Positions 36,141 through 39,616 of a DNA stretch of 39,616 nucleotides are shown here, in pieces; position 1 is the stretch's first letter; the number at the start of each line of letters is the position of its first letter. Source of the stretch: Candidatus Omnitrophota bacterium. GTDB taxonomy: Bacteria > Omnitrophota > Gorgyraeia > Gygaellales > Profunditerraquicolaceae. The notes beneath the pieces are model-generated. The model was not told the origin of the DNA. It did no database searches and saw only the letters and a list, made by a program, of their open reading frames with translations. The stretch spans positions 1-39,616 of the forward strand of contig JAQUMI010000001.1 in assembly GCA_028718225.1 (NCBI GenBank), written 5' to 3'. Position numbers and translations under genes: made by a program.

Positions 36141-37663
36141 TTTGATCTATGCATTTGCAATTGGAATCCCAACATAAGCATGCTATTCACTAACCAATAT
36201 AAAACTAAGCCCGAGGGCATACGGTAAAAAATAAACCCAAACATAACAGGCATAACAATCAACATGATCTTCTGTTGTTCTGCCGAAGCTCCGCTGGCAG
36301 CAGCTGAAGAGATCTTTTGTTGGAAGAACATGCCCAGCGCCATTATTATAGGCAGGATGTTAAATTCATTACCTATTACTGGTAATGCTACGGGCAAAGT
36401 AAAGAGCTTATCTGGTGCGGATAAATCTTTGATCCAAAGAAACTTTGCTCCTTTTAAGACTGCAGAACGCATCAGGGCATTATAAAGCGCGAAAAATATG
36501 GGCATTTGCAAGATTAAGGGTAAACATCCTCCAAAAGGGTTAACCTTATGCATACGATATAGTTCCATAATTTCCTTATTCATCTTCTGGGGATTGTCTT
36601 TATACTGCTTGCGCAGGGCTTCTACTTTGGGCTGAATAGCCTGCATCTCCTTCATAGAACGCATTTGTTTTAAGGATAGTGGATAAAGAATCAGATAGAC
36701 TAATATGCTCAGGGCAATAATCGCCCAACCCCAATTATGAAATATCTTATGCAAAAAATCTAGCGTTTGTAAAAGTATCTGCGCGATAAAATCAAATGTC
36801 CCGAAATAGATGATTCCTGACCAAGTAGGATTTATTGGATTTAGTATTTTTAAATCCTGTGGACCTAGATAGATACGCAATAAATGTCCAATCTGAGCAC
36901 CAGGTTGCAGTACTACACTTTCAGTTTGGAAACCAACTTCAGACTCTGTATTGCTCAATTTTTTTATGAAAGCATTATAAGAAGTTGTATCTGGCTCAAC
37001 AATCAAACAAAAATAGCGATCTCTTAATCCCAGGATTTTAGTTTTTTCTCCGCGGTAATCTTTTCCCGGAGCTAAATGCAGGGCTTTTTCCGAATTTACC
37101 AGATAGATATCCTGATAGCGGGATTGCTCGTTATGACTGGATAAATCTAACCTACCGAGAATCAATGGCCAGCTAAGAGTAAGGGGGGAGTGCGTAATAT
37201 TTTGAATTTTGATTTGTAACTCTATGGTATAGTTAGATTTAGAGAAAAGGAACTTTTTGGTAACTTTCTTAACAGCATCCTGGCCAACAAAAGTAATCTC
37301 ATGCGGACCACTGCTGGTTTTAACAAATTTCAAAGTGCCTTCATCGCTTAACAAGCCGAATTTAAGCGGGAAAGTATGCTGCGTATTGGCCCATTTAAAT
37401 ATAACCTTATTGATAGCTGCATGTTGTTCATCAAAAAATATTTCAGTATTATTCTGAATAAAAAGCAACGGCGGGCGAGTAGGATCTGCTGCCGGAACAG
37501 CCTGGTTAATGGTAGTCTCCTGGCTGGGCCGCGGTTCTTCCCGGCTTGTTTTTATTACTGTAACTTGTTGACTATCAACTGGTTGCGTCTTAGAATTGAA
37601 GGCTGACCAGCTTAACAAAACTAATAAAGATAAGCCGATTGCTAATAACAAACGTTTTTCCAT
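36137..37663 (-). CDS. yidC: membrane protein insertase YidC
   Basis: MEKRLLLAIGLSLLVLLSWSAF...; NWGWAIIALSILVYLILYPLSLKQMRSMKEMQAIQPKVEALRKQYKDNPQKMNKEIMELYRMHKVNPFGGCLPLILQMPIFFALYNAL. Confidence 0.96.
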   Translation of the reverse strand: MEKRLLLAIGLSLLVLLSWSAFNSKTQPVDSQQVTVIKTSREEPRPSQETTINQAVPAADPTRPPLLFIQNNTEIFFDEQHAAINKVIFKWANTQHTFPLKFGLLSDEGTLKFVKTSSGPHEITFVGQDAVKKVTKKFLFSKSNYTIELQIKIQNITHSPLTLSWPLILGRLDLSSHNEQSRYQDIYLVNSEKALHLAPGKDYRGEKTKILGLRDRYFCLIVEPDTTSYNAFIKKLSNTESEVGFQTESVVLQPGAQIGHLLRIYLGPQDLKILNPINPTWSGIIYFGTFDFIAQILLQTLDFLHKIFHNWGWAIIALSILVYLILYPLSLKQMRSMKEMQAIQPKVEALRKQYKDNPQKMNKEIMELYRMHKVNPFGGCLPLILQMPIFFALYNALMRSAVLKGAKFLWIKDLSAPDKLFTLPVALPVIGNEFNILPIIMALGMFFQQKISSAAASGASAEQQKIMLIVMPVMFGFIFYRMPSGLVLYWLVNSMLMLGFQLQMHRSK

Positions 37664-37665
37664 AA

Positions 37666-37881
37666 TTACTCCAGTGGATGATATCCGAATTTTCCCGAAA
37701 AAGGATGGCAAGCTAAGAGCCTCTTAGCCCCCTTAAAAAACCCTATCCAAAATCCATACTTTACAATCGCTTGCCGCATGTATTCTGAACATGTAGGATG
37801 AAAACGGCAGGAGACGGGTAAGCAGCCCCTTAAATACAGTTGATATACTTTAATCAAACTTAAAGATACCCGGCTTAACAT
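37666..37881 (-). CDS. yidD: membrane protein insertion efficiency factor YidD
   Basis: IKVYQLYLRGCLPVSCRFHPTCSEYMRQAIVKYGFWIGFFKGAKRLLACHPF: YidD signature. Confidence 0.93.
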   Translation of the reverse strand: MLSRVSLSLIKVYQLYLRGCLPVSCRFHPTCSEYMRQAIVKYGFWIGFFKGAKRLLACHPFSGKFGYHPLE

Positions 37882-38018
37882 TAAATAGTGAGCCTTTTTC
37901 TGCCTTTTCTTCTCCGGCGGGCCAGGAGCCTGCGCCCCCCGCGGGTAGCCATTTTACTCCGGAACCCATGTCGCTTTTTTCCAACAATATTAGTTGGAGT
38001 TTTTAGATTTTTTTTCAT
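37881..38018 (-). CDS. rpmH: 50S ribosomal protein L34
   Basis: [45 protein letters not shown]; start trimmed from 38120. Confidence 0.93.
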   Translation of the reverse strand: MKKNLKTPTNIVGKKRHGFRSKMATRGGRRLLARRRRKGRKRLTI

Positions 38019-38031
38019 TTTATTACTCCCT

Positions 38032-38049
38032 GCCTGCCGGCCGGCAGGC
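38032..38049. repeat. perfect 18-bp palindrome GCCTGCCGGCCGGCAGGC in the rpmH leader
   Basis: Sequence equals its reverse complement; lies between the rpmH promoter and start codon. Confidence 0.85.
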
Positions 38050-38079
38050 TTTATCTGGTCATTGTAAGAATGGTTTTTA

Positions 38080-38107
38080 ATTATAACATAAAAGAATACC
38101 CCGTCAA
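38080..38107 (-). promoter_or_regulatory. sigma70-type promoter of the rpmH operon
   Basis: Minus strand TTGACG-16 nt-TATAAT. Confidence 0.75.
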
Positions 38108-38274
38108 CCGCTAATTTCATCCTGTAGCTATTTTACGGCCGGCTACTCACGGGTTATCCACAATTCCGTCGATAAAAACCCGCGCCGGCTTTTCGGATTG
38201 CAAAAGGGCGACTGGATTTTATTTAAAGTTGGGCCTGGACCAAACGATGTTTTTTGCTGGCGGGCTTATTTTTA

Positions 38275-38302
38275 TTGACGTCTCCAAAAATTATTGTATA
38301 AT
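38275..38302 (+). promoter_or_regulatory. dnaA distal promoter
   Basis: TTGACG-16 nt-TATAAT. Confidence 0.65.
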
Positions 38303-38324
38303 AATTGGCGTTTAACTTTTTTAC

Positions 38325-38352
38325 TTGCAAGTTCTTGGGCTTCTGTTATAAT
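38325..38352 (+). promoter_or_regulatory. dnaA proximal promoter
   Basis: TTGCAA-16 nt-TATAAT. Confidence 0.55.
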
Positions 38353-38364
38353 TATGGAGCAAAG

Positions 38365-38425
38365 CGGGCTGGCAGAATTAAATGTTACCGCGACTAGGCG
38401 GAGAGTCTTCTAAGACAATAGCCCG
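38365..38425 (+). ncRNA. candidate structured leader RNA of dnaA (three-way junction)
   Basis: CGGGCT/AGCCCG encloses hairpins CCGC-GACTAG-GCGG and GTCT-TCTA-AGAC. Confidence 0.4.
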
Positions 38426-38497
38426 GGCCTATCCTAAAAAAAAGAAAAACGGCTTTCCACAGAGTTATTCAAGTTGTGTATAAACTGTTAATAATAA

Positions 38498-39616
38498 ATG
38501 GCTGACCTAATCCCCATATGGCGCGAGGCACAAAAACAGATCAAGGAGCGCCTCGGCGCAACTATATTCGAAACCTGGATTTTACCCCTTAAGATAAAAG
38601 CGCAAAACCAGGAGACTATACTTCTGGAGGCGCCGGATACTTTTTTCAGAGATTGGGTGCAGAAGAATTACAGTGCTATTCTAGAAGATTCTTTCCATTC
38701 ATTGGGCCTAACCGGAGTAAGGGTGGAATTAATTGCTGGCCCTGGCCTGAGCGCAACCGGAGACAGGCAAGCACCGGCTAAAAGCCCAGTAAACCTGCCG
38801 CGGAGCAGCCAACCCATTCTGAACCTGAACAGCCGTTATACCTTTGAGAATTTTATCATCGGGCCATCCAACCGGCACGCCCACGCATATTCTCTGGCAG
38901 TAGCCAATGCCTTAGCTAAAACTTACAACCCTTTGTTTATTTACGGTGGGGTAGGGCTAGGCAAGACTCATCTTATCCAGGCTATCTGCCATCAGATAAT
39001 AGATAATTTTGCAAAGGACATTAAGATAGCCTATTTACCCTCAGAGCAATTCACCAACGAACTGATTAATGCCATACAGCACCATTCTACAGCGGCTTTC
39101 CGGCAAAAATACAGGAATGCCGATGTACTGGTGATTGACGATGTGCATTTTTTCGGGGGCAAGGACTCTACCCAGGAAGAATTTTTTAATACCTTTAACG
39201 CTTTATACGATGCCCACAAACAGATCATTCTTTCTTCGGATAGACCGCCCAAGGAAATCGCCGATTTACAAGATCGACTGGTATCCCGCTTTGGCTGGGG
39301 CTTGACCACAGACATTCAACCGCCGGACCTGGAAACGCGGGTAGCTATATTAAAGAAAAAAATAGAGCGGGAGCCGGTCTCTGTTCCCGACGAAGTTATA
39401 TTTTTTATCGCCCAGTTGATTAAAACCAATATCCGGGAGCTAGAGGGAGCCCTTATTAGAACTATGGCTTATTCCCTGATGGAAGAAAGGCCTATCACCC
39501 TGGATTTAACTAAAGAGGTATTAAAAGACCTGTTGCGGGAACCGAAAAAATTAATTACCGTGGATTTTATACAACGCTGTGTCGCCGAAGAATTTGGTAT
39601 TGCCTTGGGGGAGTTA
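38498..39616 (+). CDS. dnaA: chromosomal replication initiator DnaA (C-terminus cut by window end)
   Basis: Read directly: MADLIPIWREAQKQIKERLGATIFETWILPL...YTFENFIIGPSNRHAHAYSLAVANALAKTYNPLFIYGGVGLGKTHLIQAI; open frame to position 39616 (373 codons). Confidence 0.95.
   Translation, partial: MADLIPIWREAQKQIKERLGATIFETWILPLKIKAQNQETILLEAPDTFFRDWVQKNYSAILEDSFHSLGLTGVRVELIAGPGLSATGDRQAPAKSPVNLPRSSQPILNLNSRYTFENFIIGPSNRHAHAYSLAVANALAKTYNPLFIYGGVGLGKTHLIQAICHQIIDNFAKDIKIAYLPSEQFTNELINAIQHHSTAAFRQKYRNADVLVIDDVHFFGGKDSTQEEFFNTFNALYDAHKQIILSSDRPPKEIADLQDRLVSRFGWGLTTDIQPPDLETRVAILKKKIEREPVSVPDEVIFFIAQLIKTNIRELEGALIRTMAYSLMEERPITLDLTKEVLKDLLREPKKLITVDFIQRCVAEEFGIALGEL

Larger units (their letters stand above)
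38154..38483. other. oriC: putative oriC / dnaA regulatory region
   Basis: rpmH-dnaA intergenic region with consensus DnaA boxes TTATCCACA (38154-38162, +) and TTATACACA (38475-38483, -) plus the near-match TTTCCACAG. Confidence 0.6.

Noticed and set aside
38019-38120. N-terminal extension of the rpmH ORF
   Set aside because: Contains promoter and palindrome; L34 starts at MKKNLKTP.
1-39616. CRISPR arrays, IS elements, prophage
   Set aside because: No regular spaced direct repeats, transposase, integrase or phage structural genes seen; the only repeats are short heptad tracts and palindromes.

Overview
This is a chromosomal window from a deep-branching, probably Gram-negative bacterium. The gene content and the Omnitrophota-like giant secreted-type ORF suggest Omnitrophota or a related lineage; that placement is inference only. 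The right end is the origin region: dnaA is on the + strand, is open at the window end, and is absent from the ORF track. It is divergent from rpmH-yidD-yidC-jag(N domain only)-parA-parB, and rnpA is missing from its usual place. Everything left of the origin is one co-oriented, mostly overlapping minus-strand housekeeping block: ndk, yicC, gmk, rpoZ, coaC, three tRNAs, thrS-infC-rpmI-rplT-pheS-pheT, a 6S RNA abutting rarA, an EF-G fused to a membrane-anchored coiled coil, a 1663-aa multidomain protein, a UvrD-like helicase, metV, iscU/nifU, 5-FTHF cyclo-ligase, rny, ymdB, a glycosidase-like protein, xseA/xseB, dxs, a four-subunit 2-oxoacid:ferredoxin oxidoreductase, gltX, a small lipoprotein and tRNA-Gln. 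The most unusual items are: (1) the 1663-aa signal-peptide protein combining GNAT-like, PPP-type phosphatase, ART-like and second GNAT regions; (2) the TM/coiled-coil/Pro-Glu linker/EF-G fusion, translationally coupled to rarA; (3) structured leaders upstream of the giant gene and dnaA; (4) loss or relocation of rnpA; (5) a GH-A-like protein whose acid/base Glu appears replaced by Ala; (6) heptad-periodic tracts and CCTGCC palindromes invading coding sequences. No CRISPR array or transposon was seen.
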